From assembly GCA_904063045.1 (NCBI GenBank), contig CAJFCJ010000006.1, positions 744,001 to 808,000 on the forward strand: a DNA stretch of 64,000 bases, written 5' to 3'. Below, one piece after another: positions 24,201 through 37,124 of this stretch (its first letter is position 1; each line of letters starts with the position of its first letter). The notes beneath the pieces were generated by a model. The model saw nothing but the letters and a program-made list of their open reading frames with translations, was not told the DNA's origin and ran no database searches. A program made the translations under genes and the position numbers. This DNA is from Dimorphilus gyrociliatus. Its lineage: Eukaryota; Annelida; Polychaeta; Dinophilidae.

Positions 24201-25757
24201 TTGTAATTTTATAGTAAGTTGGCCGTTAATTATAAATACTAACATCCGTGTTTGGCCACTTTTGGTAGGTGCTCTGGTTCAACATATTCATGTGGTAAAT
24301 CTTGAAAAATTTCCTGAGCACCTTGGGATACGTTTCCACTTCCAGTAAATACAAATGTCAATGGACCAATTGATTGAGGCATTCTACCCAAAGATATTTC
24401 ATAACCTGCGTCTCTAATTGCTTGACTAGCCATACCGCTATTTCTGTAATTATGAGATGGTCCAATATGCTATAACAAATAACATATATACATTTTAATA
24501 TAAAGGTTATCAAGTGATGAAAAAATTAGTGCTTAATAAATTTTATTGAATATTATCAAAAACTGAATCTCAACTATAGTTTGATAATTTTTAATAACTA
24601 AATAGATTATACAACTTTGTTATCTTGATACTTAAATACTTATAAGGCAATTAAGATTCTGATTTTTGATAACTGATAAGACTTTTCACCTACCATAAAC
24701 GGAGTGTGATGACCAAGAGCTAGCAGCCTGAGACCCATTCCGTGTAGGATATTGATCATACCCGATACACCGGCATATTTACCGAAAGCGACAACCCTTT
24801 TATCTTGGCTATCAACCATTTTTTCATAGTCAATCAATCGTATGTTCTATAAAGTATACACACTTGTTATGCAGTCGAGGAAAAAAAGAAAGAATAAAAC
24901 AAACTTTTTCAAGCATGGCATCCAGTAATGGCATATTAGCTTCTTGAGCTTTGATAGTGTGGGAAAAAAAGACATAAGTTTTATTGGGCTGCAAGACATC
25001 AATTGGAACAACTTTAACGCCAATTATAACTGGTGCTTCGCTTATGTCTTCTTGAACTTTTGCTCCAACAGCAGCGTATTCCTGAAAAAGTTTTTGCTAT
25101 AGAAAACTATAAAAAGCTCTGTAAAATTTATCCAAGAACAAAACTGATTATACATGTGAATTTTTCTAGCAGACAATAAAATTGTAACTTAATCATAGAC
25201 ACTTTTAGGAACGACACCGCGGATGATAAAATTTTGCTGCTCATGTCCGTTATTACATTTTCTAGAAATTCATGTTGCATAACTATGTAAATATAATAGT
25301 TATTACTGGATAATTGGATAATTGCATTGCACATTTCTTAAACTTTAATGTTAAGTTCTTTAACTTAGGATAAACCTTCCCAAGATAATAAAAATTAGTG
25401 GTTAAATTAGTATTTATGATAGGGCCTTTAAAAGAAATTCGTAATATAAGCTTAATACGAAGATATATGGTTATATTCAATGGAAGCACTATCACGCCAT
25501 GTGAACTATAGGTCTATGAATTTTTTAAAATTTCTATTCTATTCAATTTGACTTACCGCCATGTTATAAGCCCTTCTATTTGATGGCTGAACAAGAACTT
25601 TTACACCATTTTTAACTAACAACTTCACATGATGAGGAGCAAGGGGGGCTCTTCTTTCCCACACCGAGTTATCTTCTCGTCTTATGGCGACAACACGTTG
25701 CACGCCAGAGGTATAAAACCTTTGCAATTTGCTTAAATTTTTACTTGCGCGAAGCAT
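21232..25757 (-). CDS. AASS: Alpha-aminoadipic semialdehyde synthase, mitochondrial
   Basis: Bifunctional lysine-ketoglutarate reductase / saccharopine dehydrogenase, the first two steps of lysine degradation in mitochondria. About twenty short exons run on the minus strand. The start at 25757 encodes a presequence-like [18 protein letters not shown] rich in Arg/Lys/Ser, then [18 protein letters not shown], the LKR N-terminus. Further blocks are [18 protein letters not shown] (about 25000), HTPFMVG region (24700), [19 protein letters not shown] (24370), and the SDH half beginning with the nucleotide-binding [14 protein letters not shown] (about 23140). The C-terminus is [15 protein letters not shown]...REKSEILK with stop 21232-21234. 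The first intron (25082-25556, 475 nt) is the longest in the gene and holds no recognised element. Both catalytic halves appear complete. Confidence 0.93.
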
Positions 25758-26038
25758 ATTTTATCAAACTAGAAGAGAATCACTTTTAAAATCTACTTGT
25801 CAGTAGATGGAAAGCAGTCAGTTGATTATTATCGACAAATATCAGTCGCAAGTGATAATCAAGATTCGTAGATCCTTGACCTTGGAAAACTTTCGAAGAT
25901 AACCTGGTGGTGATAAAATTTTATGGCGGTAAATTTAAAAGTTTCAAAAACTATAATTTATAATTTAGTCTTTTAAATAATTATATTTTGCCAAAATTAA
26001 TTTATATTGATTTTAGAGAATTTTTAGTGAAAAACAAA

Positions 26039-27307
26039 CTAATAGCAATCTATGAAAAATAAATTTTTTTTATCTGATGACGTTTTTATCGATTTCGCAA
26101 TTTTACGCCTTACTTCGTTAGGTTGTGATCTAAAAATAACTGGACGACGAATTCTCCATCCTATATAAGGTGTTATACAACGAACTTCAGACTTCTGTGT
26201 CTGTGTAGAGCTTTCTCCTAGTCTCCGATTAAACATCATATTTTTCCTTTGTTCTATTCTATTCTCCTCCATAATTTTTTTCCATACATTTGCAACATCG
26301 GTTTCCAAATACTTATCTGCTTCATCCAAGAGAGTAATAAGATAGCTTTCTATAAACTTCACTGTATCAGTAATGTTATGATTACAATGAATATCAGTAT
26401 CTTCAAAATTATTCAAAGGTATTACTGAGAGATAGATATCATAAATTTTAGACCGCAAATTATCTAGCTCTTCATCTTCTTTCTCGCCCTGATCTTCATC
26501 AAAAGGTAAATATAATAAATGATCGGGAATTTTGTAATCATTCAAAAATTTGGTTTCTGTTACTAGAGCTTGTTTTTTCTTGAAAGTATCCACAGACAAG
26601 AGTAGACTAACCACATCATTCTCAAGTTTGTTGATAACCTCTAAAAGTTCCCTGGGTACTTTGAGAAAAAATTTGCGAGCTGAACGTTGATCATTCAATA
26701 AGCCATCTGAAAATGATCTTTTCAGTGCATGTTTTGATTGATTACGCTGAAAATCGCCAAAGCTAAGGTATGAATTAATTTTATTCGGGACTGCCATCTG
26801 CCAATTTGTAGGAGAAATATTGATTAAAAATTCTTTCATTGTTGATAGCCTTTCAAGATGATTATGTCTCATTCGTAGGTCACATTCCAGTGTTTTTATT
26901 AATGATTCTACCTTCATTATGCTTTGACTAAGAGCATCTTTTTCTTTTTCATTTTGTAAAGTGGTTTGGGTCGCGTGTATCGTTTTTGAACAACTATACA
27001 CAAGTTTATTTCTCATATAATGGGAACTCTCAATCAATTTCTTTTCATAGTCCATAACTTTACTTGTTTCAAATTTTCTTAAAGCTTTAATATATTCTAT
27101 GCTATGATGTAAATTTTTTTTTTTGTATGAAGCTCGGCAACAGTCTCTAACATCTTTAACGTAGGAATTCAATCCTTGATTTTTGAAGGTCTTGCAATAA
27201 TTAATAATCTCAAGTAATTGTTTATCTGTTGATTGAGGCTTTTCTGAGGAATGCATTATACAGAGCGAGACAGGGTCATAAAATTTTGAAATTATTAATG
27301 ATACCAA
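26039..27307 (-). CDS. CFAP100: CFAP100/CCDC38-like ciliary coiled-coil protein
   Basis: A single open frame of 422 codons, mostly helical with several coiled coils. CFAP100 (MIA1) is an axonemal protein of the modifier-of-inner-arms complex that tunes dynein in motile cilia. Two blocks recall that family: a DUF4200-like coil ending STMKEFLINISPTNWQ (family FLYKLSPKEW) and, near the C-terminus, LRSKIYDIYLSV followed by a helix with IESYLITLLDEAD and a basic tail with RRPVIFRSQP. The likely true start is the ATG at 27254-27256 (MHSSEKPQ); 27307 is simply the longest frame, and the vertebrate N-terminal extension is absent or lies in an unseen exon. It lies between AASS and the beta adaptin on the same strand, with gaps under 300 nt. 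CCDC38 is the alternative name. Confidence 0.7.
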   Translation of the reverse strand: MVSLIISKFYDPVSLCIMHSSEKPQSTDKQLLEIINYCKTFKNQGLNSYVKDVRDCCRASYKKKNLHHSIEYIKALRKFETSKVMDYEKKLIESSHYMRNKLVYSCSKTIHATQTTLQNEKEKDALSQSIMKVESLIKTLECDLRMRHNHLERLSTMKEFLINISPTNWQMAVPNKINSYLSFGDFQRNQSKHALKRSFSDGLLNDQRSARKFFLKVPRELLEVINKLENDVVSLLLSVDTFKKKQALVTETKFLNDYKIPDHLLYLPFDEDQGEKEDEELDNLRSKIYDIYLSVIPLNNFEDTDIHCNHNITDTVKFIESYLITLLDEADKYLETDVANVWKKIMEENRIEQRKNMMFNRRLGESSTQTQKSEVRCITPYIGWRIRRPVIFRSQPNEVRRKIAKSIKTSSDKKNLFFIDCY

Positions 27308-27544
27308 ATAGAATAATATATTTTAATTATTTTAAAAAACTTGGGAATTTTTTAAATAGACTTTATAGAAAAAATTGTTTGTTTCAACGAAATTCGCCCG
27401 AAATGATTAACTAATTTTTAAAGCGTGAAATAATTTTTAAATACTGGAGGTGAATTTATTTTGAAATATTTTAATACGTCGTTATTCCAAAATGATGACT
27501 TAGCATTTTAACGTACGAAAAATCTCAAGTAATTAACGGGATAT

Positions 27545-30521
27545 TTAAGCGGAATGTAAGATGGACGCATATGCACCAAGAATTCCATCATAAACTTGCA
27601 CTGCTCTCGATTTGATAGATAGCTGTTGAAGAAAAATAGTAAATTATAGGCTTAGTCTAACAAAACACTAACTAAATATTTACCTTAAAGCAGGAATTTC
27701 CGGGTTGAACCTTCAATTCTGCCAAAACCCAGATATCGTTTGATAGCTTGAGTGATTGGTAAAGCATATCTTGACCGTCAACATTTCTCTTTGCCACTGT
27801 AAAAATATTGTTATTTTTTAGCTTAGATGAAACAGTGTCGGCGTTATGCTGAACGTTATCAACATCTGTTTGAAATTCATTGGCCGATGGAATGTCTTTC
27901 CAAGTTGCTAGAAATACTCTCTTATCCATTTCACCATCCTCCGTGAAAAGAATATGTAGAGGAACTATGCAGCTAAAATAAAAGACATCAACGTTGTTTT
28001 TGAAAGCTACTTGCAGACTGTTCAAAGGCTCAGATTTTTGGACCTGTCCTGAGGTATTCAATGGTAAAGAAACATTAATTGAGCTATTCGGAAGAACTGG
28101 ACTATTAGTAGATATCTGTTGCGCCGGTTGAAGACCAAAGCTATTTTTATTGAACTGAATAGCAAATGATGACATACGATCCAGAGCTTTGTTGGAGATT
28201 GTCAATTCCATAATAGGTTGGTTATTTCTACGACAAAAAGTTCCTGATACTTCCATACCCTTGCCCTTTACTCCTGGTAGCCAAACTTCTTGAGGGGGAA
28301 TGTAAGAAGTAGATTGTGACAAACCAAAAACATCATTTAATCCAGAAAGTAATCCTGAATCCACAAATCCATCTGAAGTAACATGATTACCTGCTGTTCC
28401 AGGAGATGGTGCACCAAATCCTATGCCACCTAAGCCTTCTAGTCCATCGGACAGAAGGTCAACAGCAGAGTTAGGTACAGTAGAATTACCTTGAGAAGGT
28501 ACAAAGCTATCTATATCCAACAAATCTCCAATTGCTGGATGAGACGAATCGGGAATTACGGACGGCTGGGTGACTGCTGGTGTGGGACTAGAGAAATTTT
28601 TCTCGTCCGAGTTGAGTGGTAAAGCTTTTCGAAAGTAGGATGCTTTCCCATCCACAAAAACCGCTGGAGGTTTATGATAAATAGATGCTAGACTTGATAT
28701 ATGACATATTAGTTCATCCAACAGTGTGGGCTCTATAAGATCAGTTTCAGCACTAATAAGCGGCTTTTCTGCTAAAACAACATGCTTAGCTGCTGCTGGA
28801 TCAGTTGAAAGTAATCTCCAATAAATATAGCCTCGATCTCTCAGATCTGGGTTATCAGAATCATTTGTGGCTAGAGAAAGAACTTGTTGTACTAAATCTT
28901 GAGTATCAGTTGGCTTCTTCAAAAATAACTTTACAATAGCAGTCAATAATTGTAATTGCACTTGTTGACTTTCATCTTGATAACCGTCAAGGAAACTCTC
29001 GAGTAATTCGTCTGCATTATCAATTCTTTCGGCATATTCCCCAATAATCCATATCATACTAGCTTTAGCTTCGGACTCATCTAGAGTGTCGAGATTCTCA
29101 CAAAGAGTAGCAATTATACTTTCATATCGGTTTGGAAATTTGCGAAATATATCTTTAATAACAACAACAGCCTCTTGGACAACATAATTGACTTTTGTCT
29201 GAATAAGATCCAATAGAGTACTGACACATTTCTCAGCAGCAACTTCAACTTTTATAGCACATCTTCCAATGGCCCTCACTGACTTTCTAACAAAATCTAC
29301 GTCAATCTCTGTCGCATACTCTTTCAATTCAGCAATTACTTGAGCAACATTTGCCTCGGATGTCAGACGACACATAATATCTAACTTTTCCAACTTAACA
29401 TAAATTGGATCATTATATTTCACAAAAAAAACTTTCATATCCTGTTTCATTATATCAGGTCTTTTTTGGACTACCAAATTGATGTTACGAAGCGCGACAT
29501 ACTGGATTTCCGGCTCGCTTGATAACAAAGTGACTAGAGGCGGTGAAAGTTTTTTCATGAAATTAGCAGGTTGGTCAGTTGATTGATCCATGACCTCGAT
29601 AAGTTTCATGATAACCTTGACAGAGGAGAGGACAATTGCACTATTAGCATGAGCCAAGCGCTGGGCAACTCTCTCACATATCATCACTGCATTCGATGAA
29701 TCTTCGGGTACATAGTTCGATACTGCGTCCAAAATAAATATTTGTCCCCATTCCGTGCATTCGTTGAGAGCGGTTAGCAGTTTGCCAACAATTTGAAAAT
29801 CGAGCTCAAGCAATGACCTGGCGCTTGGGGACGTTTCCATAATCTCACCAATGGAAGCAACTGCATTAGCCACAACCATCGGATTTGGATCAGCGGTTAG
29901 ATCGCGTAAAGTATTAAGAAATCCTAACTCCTCTACCATTTCACCGTTAATGTCATGCAATTTTGCTATGCAAACTGCAGCGGTTTTACGAACGTATGGA
30001 TCCTCGTCTTTGAGACACTTTCGCAAAGGATCACAAAGATATGCTGTTATTTTTTCAACTCGAATACAACCCATTGTTCTTACGGCCAAAGCTCTAATAA
30101 GGGGATTTGGATCTTCGCAATCCTGTTAAAATTATGTAAAATTGAATAAAAAACAGGGAAAACAATTATGCTACTCAGTTGAGTACTTTACTTGTTTAGA
30201 TTTCAAGTGTACAAAAAGAAAAAACCTAAAACTTCAAATCACCTTAACAAAGGTATTAACAGCCATTATTGCCAGGTCTGGCTGGGTCTTTGCGTAATTC
30301 ATCAAGTATAAATATACAAGTTTCTTCAATTCAAGGTTGTCTGTTTGCATGCAATTAACAACGTCAGCAAATAAACTGCTAACATCCTTGCCAACAGTCA
30401 TGCTAGCTATCACCTTCTTTACAGCCTCTTTTTTTTTCTCTTTTTTATCACTATTTAATTCGGCTTTTAATTCAAAAATTTCGCCTTTTTTTGTTGTTGT
30501 AAAATATTTAGAGTCTGTCAT
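27545..30521 (-). CDS. AP2B1: AP-1/AP-2 complex beta adaptin
   Basis: Large beta subunit of clathrin adaptor complexes; links cargo and clathrin at the plasma membrane or trans-Golgi. Exons 30243-30521, 27684-30122 and 27545-27622 join in phase to 931 residues. The N-terminus [18 protein letters not shown] is almost invariant in animals; the trunk is HEAT-like helices; the hinge (near 28520-28370) is Ser/Gly/Pro-rich and has a DLLDID clathrin-box-like motif; the appendage domain ends [15 protein letters not shown]. Most invertebrates have one beta subunit shared by AP-1 and AP-2, so a single gene serving both is likely. The middle exon of 2.4 kb is unusually long here. The last 25 residues differ from vertebrate sequences. 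Confidence 0.95.
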
Positions 30522-31439
30522 CTTTGTCGGTATAATAGCAAGTAGGTATGAGAGATATAATCAGCGTTAGGCCCTACTAGTTGATACTTTTACAAGCTGT
30601 CAGACGGAAACCAGCAAAGTAGCAATACTCTTACGAAACTTGAGCAATCCCGTTAAACAAAAGTTCGACCTTGACCTTTATTCTTTTTTATTTTGGTGGA
30701 GCGTTTAGTTATCAGAAAATCTTGTCATTGCTTTAGTAATTTGATTTCTACTGCTAAAATGTTTCATTCGAACAAAAACATATTTACTATTTGCTTAGAT
30801 TTTTCTAGTTGATCTATACCTTCGTTAAAAATAATATTATGTAATGTTGCGTAATGTCGAGATATCTTCCAAAGTATGTTTAATTAATACTTTTGTTGTA
30901 ATAATCAGCTGAAGTTTTTAAAGAGTGCTCATTTTATTCAAAATTATACTTCTCACAAGAATAATTGTTTTATTAGTAAGACTAGTTTAATCATATAAAT
31001 TACTTAGTAATTGTTATCGTAGTTCCTAAGTCTTTACATAAATTTATAATCGAGAAAACGCAAAAAATTTTATTGTTTGATTCTTGATAATTTTCAAATA
31101 CTATTTTAAACAGGGTGATAAATCGAAAATGTTAAATTACACTAGAGGGAGCTGCAAATGGTGTTTACGAAAGTGGTGTCGAACAATCACATGATCAAAA
31201 CTAGGATCATTATACTAACACAAAGACACATTCGACTACATGACTATATTGCAGCTCAAGAAATATTTGAGAGTGTAATAAAAATACAAAGTATGGGTAT
31301 GTTGCTGTTAGATGGAGGATATTAAGAGCTGAAAATATTTTATTTCCTGTTAATAAATTAAACTGATATGTACAGATGTTTTTTACTATAAATTCCTTTG
31401 TACAAAGAATTGTCTAGCTAATTATCAACTTTATTAAAA
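30522..31439. promoter_or_regulatory. Divergent promoter region, beta adaptin / ABCA
   Basis: About 920 bases between divergent start codons. It contains a sequence ACTAGAGGGAGCTGC at 31141-31155 that resembles a CTCF core. No gene is visible; promoter elements could not be assigned. Confidence 0.45.
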
Positions 31440-34400
31440 ATGGAAATTAAGAAAAAGCTTTGGCAACTACAATTACTGTTCAAGAAAAATTGGATTTTAC
31501 AGAAAAGAAAACCCATTATCACACTAATCGAAGTTCTAATACCTGTTCTATTATCTGTCATTGTAGTATTAATACGGGGAAGCGTTCATAATAGACCTCA
31601 AAATAATCCAAAAACCTGGTCCTCTTTTCATGTAAAGGACTTCCCGCCGCCAAGATTGGGATCCAAGTGGTGGTCTTTTAGACCTTGCAGACTTGCCTAT
31701 TATCCAGATAAACCATGGGCTAAGGAAATCGTGAAAAGTTTTATGAGAGAAAACGATTTTCAAGTACAAATTACAGGTATCTTTCGCCCAAGTCATTGAT
31801 TTTATTCGAAATGTGAAACTCAATGTAATACTTTAATTTCTTTTCTACAGAAATACAGGCTTTCTCTTCTGTAAAAAATTTAACTGACGCGATCTTAGAA
31901 AAGTTTAACGAGGAAAATAATATTCACAATAATACCGTTCAACGGTTTTTACGTAGTAAAAAGTATGAAATGTCATATATTGCCAGAATGAATAGTAAAT
32001 GTTCCTATCTTGGTGGAATAATTCTAGAGAAACCTAAAAATTCATCAATCAAAGTGACAATTAAACTATCTTCAACTCCTAGAAATGCCAACATACGTCA
32101 TTACGTCAATCCGTTTAAAGATAATTCTAATTGGCATACACAGTTTACATTACCCTTATTCCAGATTATTGGACCACGTGAAGCCAATATTTCAACAGGT
32201 GGTATTCCTGGATATTGGAGTGAAGGTTTTCTAACTCTCCAATGGTATTTGACTAGAGCAATTCTTAAATATTCTTGCAAAAATGATAAAGAATGTCTGA
32301 AGAGATTTGATAAATTGAAAAAAGTTGATCTGAAACTAAATCGCACTCCTTATCCTCCGTTTGATGATGATAATTTTGTTATTGTTCTTCAGCAGTATTT
32401 CCCTATGGTCATCATGCTATCATTTGTTTTTATTGCATTAAATATAGTTAAAGATGTTGTTCAAGAAAAAGAAGAAAGACTTAAGGAGGCTATGAAAATT
32501 ATGGGCCTAAATGGGTGGATGCATTGGATTGCGTGGTTTGCTAAATATCTTCTGTTTATGTTGGCTAGTGTTGCCTTAATGACAATCTTATTCTGTGTGA
32601 AAGCCTCACGACAAGGAAAAGTTGTTGGTTACACCAGCTCCGCGGTCATGTTTTTCTTTCTTTTAATGTATTCCATTATGACAATATGCTTTGCCTTCTG
32701 TGTAAGCGTTTTCTTTTCCAAATCGAATCCAGGAGCAGCTGGAGCAGGAATTATATTTGTAATAACTTATATTCCTTACTTTTACATTCAACAAGTCTAT
32801 GATACTCTAAGTATGTCGAGCAAACTAGCTGCCTGCCTTCTACCTAACATAGCAATGTCTTTGGGTTGTCAAGTTATAGGAATGTTTGAAGGAACAGGGA
32901 GTGGAGTACATTGGGATAATATTTTTAGTGGAGTGTCTGTTGACGATGACTTCAGCCTGCTGCATACAATTCTGATGATGATTCTAGATAGCGTTATATG
33001 CCTAATAATAATGTGGTACGTGGAAGCTGTCTGGCCTGGGGACTTTGGTGTTCCACAGCCCTTTTACTTTCCATTTCAAAAATCCTATTGGTGTGGATCA
33101 CTACCTACAATTGTGGAAGCTCCCTCAAGAGATGTGGTTAACGAAACTTTCTATGAGAGAGAACCTGGCTTATTAAGAATAGGATTACAAGTAAAAAACC
33201 TCAAGAAAATATTTAAGAAGGGAAAGTCGGAGAAAGTTGCTGTCGATGGACTCTCGTTAAATATGTTTGAGGGACAAATTACAGCATTATTGGGCCAAAA
33301 TGGTGCTGGTAAAACTACAACTATGTCGATGCTTACAGGATTTCTACCACCAACTTCTGGAACGGCCAAAGTTAATGGCTACGACATTGTTACTCAAATG
33401 CCACAAGTACGATCTAGTTTAGGTTATTGTCCTCAACATAACATTCTCTTTCCGACTTTGACGGTTGAAGAGCACTTAAGCTTTTTTGCTAGACTAAAAG
33501 GCTGTCCTGCATCACAAACTAAAGCCGAAATAGAAAAGTACTTGGATTCAATAGATCTAAGAGATAAAAGGAAATGTTTGGCAAAAACTCTGAGTGGCGG
33601 CCAAAAAAGGAAATTGAGTATTTCTATTGCACTCATCGCTCAATCGAAAGTTGTTATTCTGGATGAACCAACAGCAGGTATGGATGCTACAGCCAGACGT
33701 CAATTGTGGGATATACTACTCAACAATAGACTAAATAGAACTATTCTAATGAGTACACACATGATGGATGAAGCTGATATACTAGGAGATCGTATAGCAA
33801 TTATTGCTGAGGGAACTTTACAATGCTGTGGATCAGGAGTCTTTCTGAAATCTCGCTATGGAACAGGCTATCATCTCAATATTCTTAAAAATGCTGATTC
33901 AGATGTAGACGAAATCACAAAAGTTATTATGAAGCATGTGCCTTCTGCGAGATTTGAAATGGAAGCTGCTGCTGGTTTAAGCTATTTACTTCCAAAGGAA
34001 AACTCCAATAATTTTCAGAATCTCTTTTTAGAGTTAGAGTATGAGAAAGAAAAGCTGTCCATATCTGGATTAGGAGTGTCCGTTACAACAATGGAGGAAG
34101 TTTTTTTTCGTGTCAAACAAATTACCGATGAGGAACGTCAGATAAAATACGACAATCTCAGCTTAAATGAAAGTAAAGATTCAGATATTGACTCTGGTGC
34201 TCCAAGTCTGGCCTCCACTGCCGATATTACTCTCTCGTCTGGTTTATTTGATCGTTCTTACGGAAATCAAAGTTTACATAATAACGTCGGATGGCGACTC
34301 TTTTTTCAGCAGCTTTATGCCATGCTTGTAAAGAAATTCCTACAAACTAGCAGAAATCTTATTGTTACCTCTTCACAAATGATCTTACCAATATTCTTCA

Positions 34401-36829
34401 CTACCTTAGGTTTAGGAATAGTGAGGATGATTCCATCAGTTTCATATTCTCCACCTCTAAATCTTGATTTATCAAAGTACATGAAAACGGAAATACCCTT
34501 TATTGACAATAATATAAATGGCGTAATGGTATCCATTGTTCAAGCGAAGGGTGTTAACACTTTGGCAAAGAATATAACCAACTATAAAGGTAATATGTCA
34601 CAATTTCTCATTTATCAAGGAGAAAGAAGTCTAGCGACATACAACAGCAAGTATATGTTTGCTCTAACTGATCAAAAGAAGTCCTCTATTTTGGCATATT
34701 TTAACAACCAAGCCTTTCACACACCTGCCGTAATCTTGTCAATAATTGCAAATGGCTTTTTAAATTTTGTTAATGGTACCCTTAACCACATAGACTTTGT
34801 TAACTATCCCTTACCTAGAACTGTTCAACAGAAGCTTAAGGATGAACAAACCTTGCAGATAACTGGCTTTATAATAGGATTTGAGGTTGTCTTTGGAATG
34901 TCATTCTTAGCAGCTTCATTCTCTCTCTTCCTAATTCGCGAGAGAGCTACAGGATCAAAGCACTTACAATTAGTTTCTGGAGTCCGGAAAACTACATATT
35001 GGTTGGCAACTTTTATTTGGGACTATTTGATATTCATTTTACCCTGTTGCTGCTTGTTCATAACTTTTGCTTTGTTTAATATCCTTGATTATACAGATAA
35101 ATTTCAGAATGTTCTTCTCCTTCTTTTACTCTACGGATGGGCAATGCTACCTTCAATGTATGTGTGGAGCTTCATGTTTTCAACACCTTCGACAGGCTAC
35201 GTCTGGCTAACTTTATTGAACATCCTTTCTGGAGAAGTTACAGTTTTGGTTGTTGACATCATGTCAATACCACAATTAGACGTTCTTCAAACAGCTAGAG
35301 TGCTAAAATGGATTTTTATCACTTTTTTCCCCAATTATAATCTAGGACAAGGTATGCAACAACTTTATTTAAACTATGAAACTGATAGTGTGTGCCAAAA
35401 ATACTTCAAAAAATTTGACAAAAGGTTAGTTTGTTTTGAATATCCAACTTCACAATGCTGCCCTGGCTGTACTTCCTCTTGTTGGATGAAGAATTACTTA
35501 GCTTGGGAAGAGAATGGTATAGGAAAGCAATTGACTTTTCTGGCTCTTCAAGGAATTGCCTACTTTACTGTACTAATGATTATGGAAACAGGTCTCTGGA
35601 GGAGATTTAAACCAATATTATTTTGTGAAAGTCGAAGAAAGTCTATGATATATAATCAAATGTCGATGTCCAGCAGCATTTCATCAAATACAGAGGATGA
35701 AAATATTGCTATCGAAAGAAATAAAGTGAGATCTATTGATCCTAGTCTCTACGGTGTTGTTCTTAGCGAACTAACTAAATGCTATGATGATTTACTAGCG
35801 GTTGATTCAATCAATCTTGCAATAGAAGAATCCGAATGCTTTGGTTTGTTAGGTGTAAATGGGGCAGGAAAAACATCTACATTCAAAATGATCACTGGAG
35901 ACGAGGGTATTTCTTCTGGCGACGCATTTCTTGCAGGATATAACTTGAAAACAGATATGCAAAATGCTAGGCGTATGATTGGGTATTGCCCTCAGTTTGA
36001 TGCATTAATTGATCAAATGACCGGAAGAGAGATGCTCACAATGATTGGACGTCTTCGAGGTGTACCTGAAGGGCAGCTAACTAGCGTGGTAAACGATCAG
36101 ATATCTGCAGTATTGCTTCAAAATTTTGCTAATAAGCGTTGCGGAGAATATAGTGGAGGAAATAAGAGAAAACTCTCAACTGGTATGGCTCTTATAGGCG
36201 ATCCTCCCGTGATATTACTTGATGAGCCAACAGCAGGTATGGATCCGGTAGCGAGAAGGTCTCTTTGGAATACTTTAAACAGAATTCGAACAAGTGGAAG
36301 GAGCCTTATACTGACGTCGCATAGCATGGATGAGTGCGAGGCATTATGTACCAGATTGGCAATTATGGTAAATGGACAATTCCGATGTCTCGGAAGTACG
36401 CAGGAGTTAAAGTGCAAATTCGGTCAGGGATTTACTGTTATAATGAAGCTGTCTCCTCCATCACAAGCAAATCATACGTCTTGTCCAATTCGGGCAGTTA
36501 TAGATTTTATTGACAAAACTTGGCCTGGATCAACACTTATAGATAGTCATGAGGATATGGTTCATTATAATATTCCAGCAACAGTTGCAAAATGGTCTCA
36601 ATTGTTTGGTATTATTGAAAGGGAACGACTTCGACTAAGAATCGAAGATTATATTGTTAGCCAAACAACTCTAGAACAGGTGTTTCTAAACTTAACAAAA
36701 TATCAGAGATCTCAAGAGGAGGGAAAAGGAGTAAAAAAGAGAATGAATTGTTTCTCATGGTGTAATTGTTGTGTATGTTATGGCCAACTCGAGGTACACG
36801 ATGATGGGCAAGAGACAAATTTATTATAG
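31440..36829 (+). CDS. ABCA3: ABCA3-like full ABC lipid transporter
   Basis: Full-length subfamily A ABC transporter that moves phospholipids across membranes; ABCA3 works in lysosome-related organelles. Two exons, 31440-31776 and 31851-36829, give 1771 residues. Each half has a membrane domain and an ATPase: NBD1 Walker A GQNGAGKTTT, signature LSGGQKRKLSI and Walker B VVILDEPTAGMD; NBD2 Walker A GVNGAGKTSTF, signature YSGGNKRKLSTG and Walker B VILLDEPTAGMD. Large extracellular loops, the FPYPPF-like segment RTPYPPFDDDNF, and the tail after NBD2 (SQTTLEQVFLNL) match the ABCA3 branch. The C-terminus ends in a Cys-rich stretch (CFSWCNCCVCYG), possibly palmitoylated. The 5-kb second exon contrasts with the intron-rich neighbours. 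Confidence 0.94.
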
Positions 36830-37029
36830 ACTTTATTAATAATTTTCAATATATTTGGGTTGGATTTTTTTTACATATACTAATATTTTTTTTTAGATTT
36901 TAGTCATTCACTCTTCATAATGTAATTGTTCAATGTTTTAATGGAATAGTGAGATAATAATATTTGTGTTTGAGTACAGTCATTTAAGCCTGTTTCATCT
37001 ATTTTATATATTTTTTTTATATATAAAAA

Positions 37030-37059
37030 AGATGTATTTTCTTGTATTCAAATACATCT
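37030..37059 (+). repeat. Perfect 10-bp hairpin in ABCA 3' flank
   Basis: AGATGTATTT at 37030-37039 and AAATACATCT at 37050-37059 form a perfect 10-bp stem around a 10-nt loop. It sits about 200 nt after the ABCA stop, between convergent ABCA and MED31 genes, so it may mark a transcript end. Confidence 0.6.
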
Positions 37060-37124
37060 GTGTAACACTTTTTACATTGATCAAAAATAAAACTAGGATG
37101 TAAAGATTAGAAAATAATAAGCAC

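Noticed and set aside
25128-25495. Two minus-strand frames inside the first AASS intron
   Set aside because: AT-rich hydrophobic translations typical of noncoding sequence; conserved AASS exons on both sides join directly.
29851-30149. Open frames on the plus strand opposite the beta adaptin N-terminal region
   Set aside because: They lie antisense to strongly conserved coding sequence and have no splice or family support; they are shadows of the adaptin gene.
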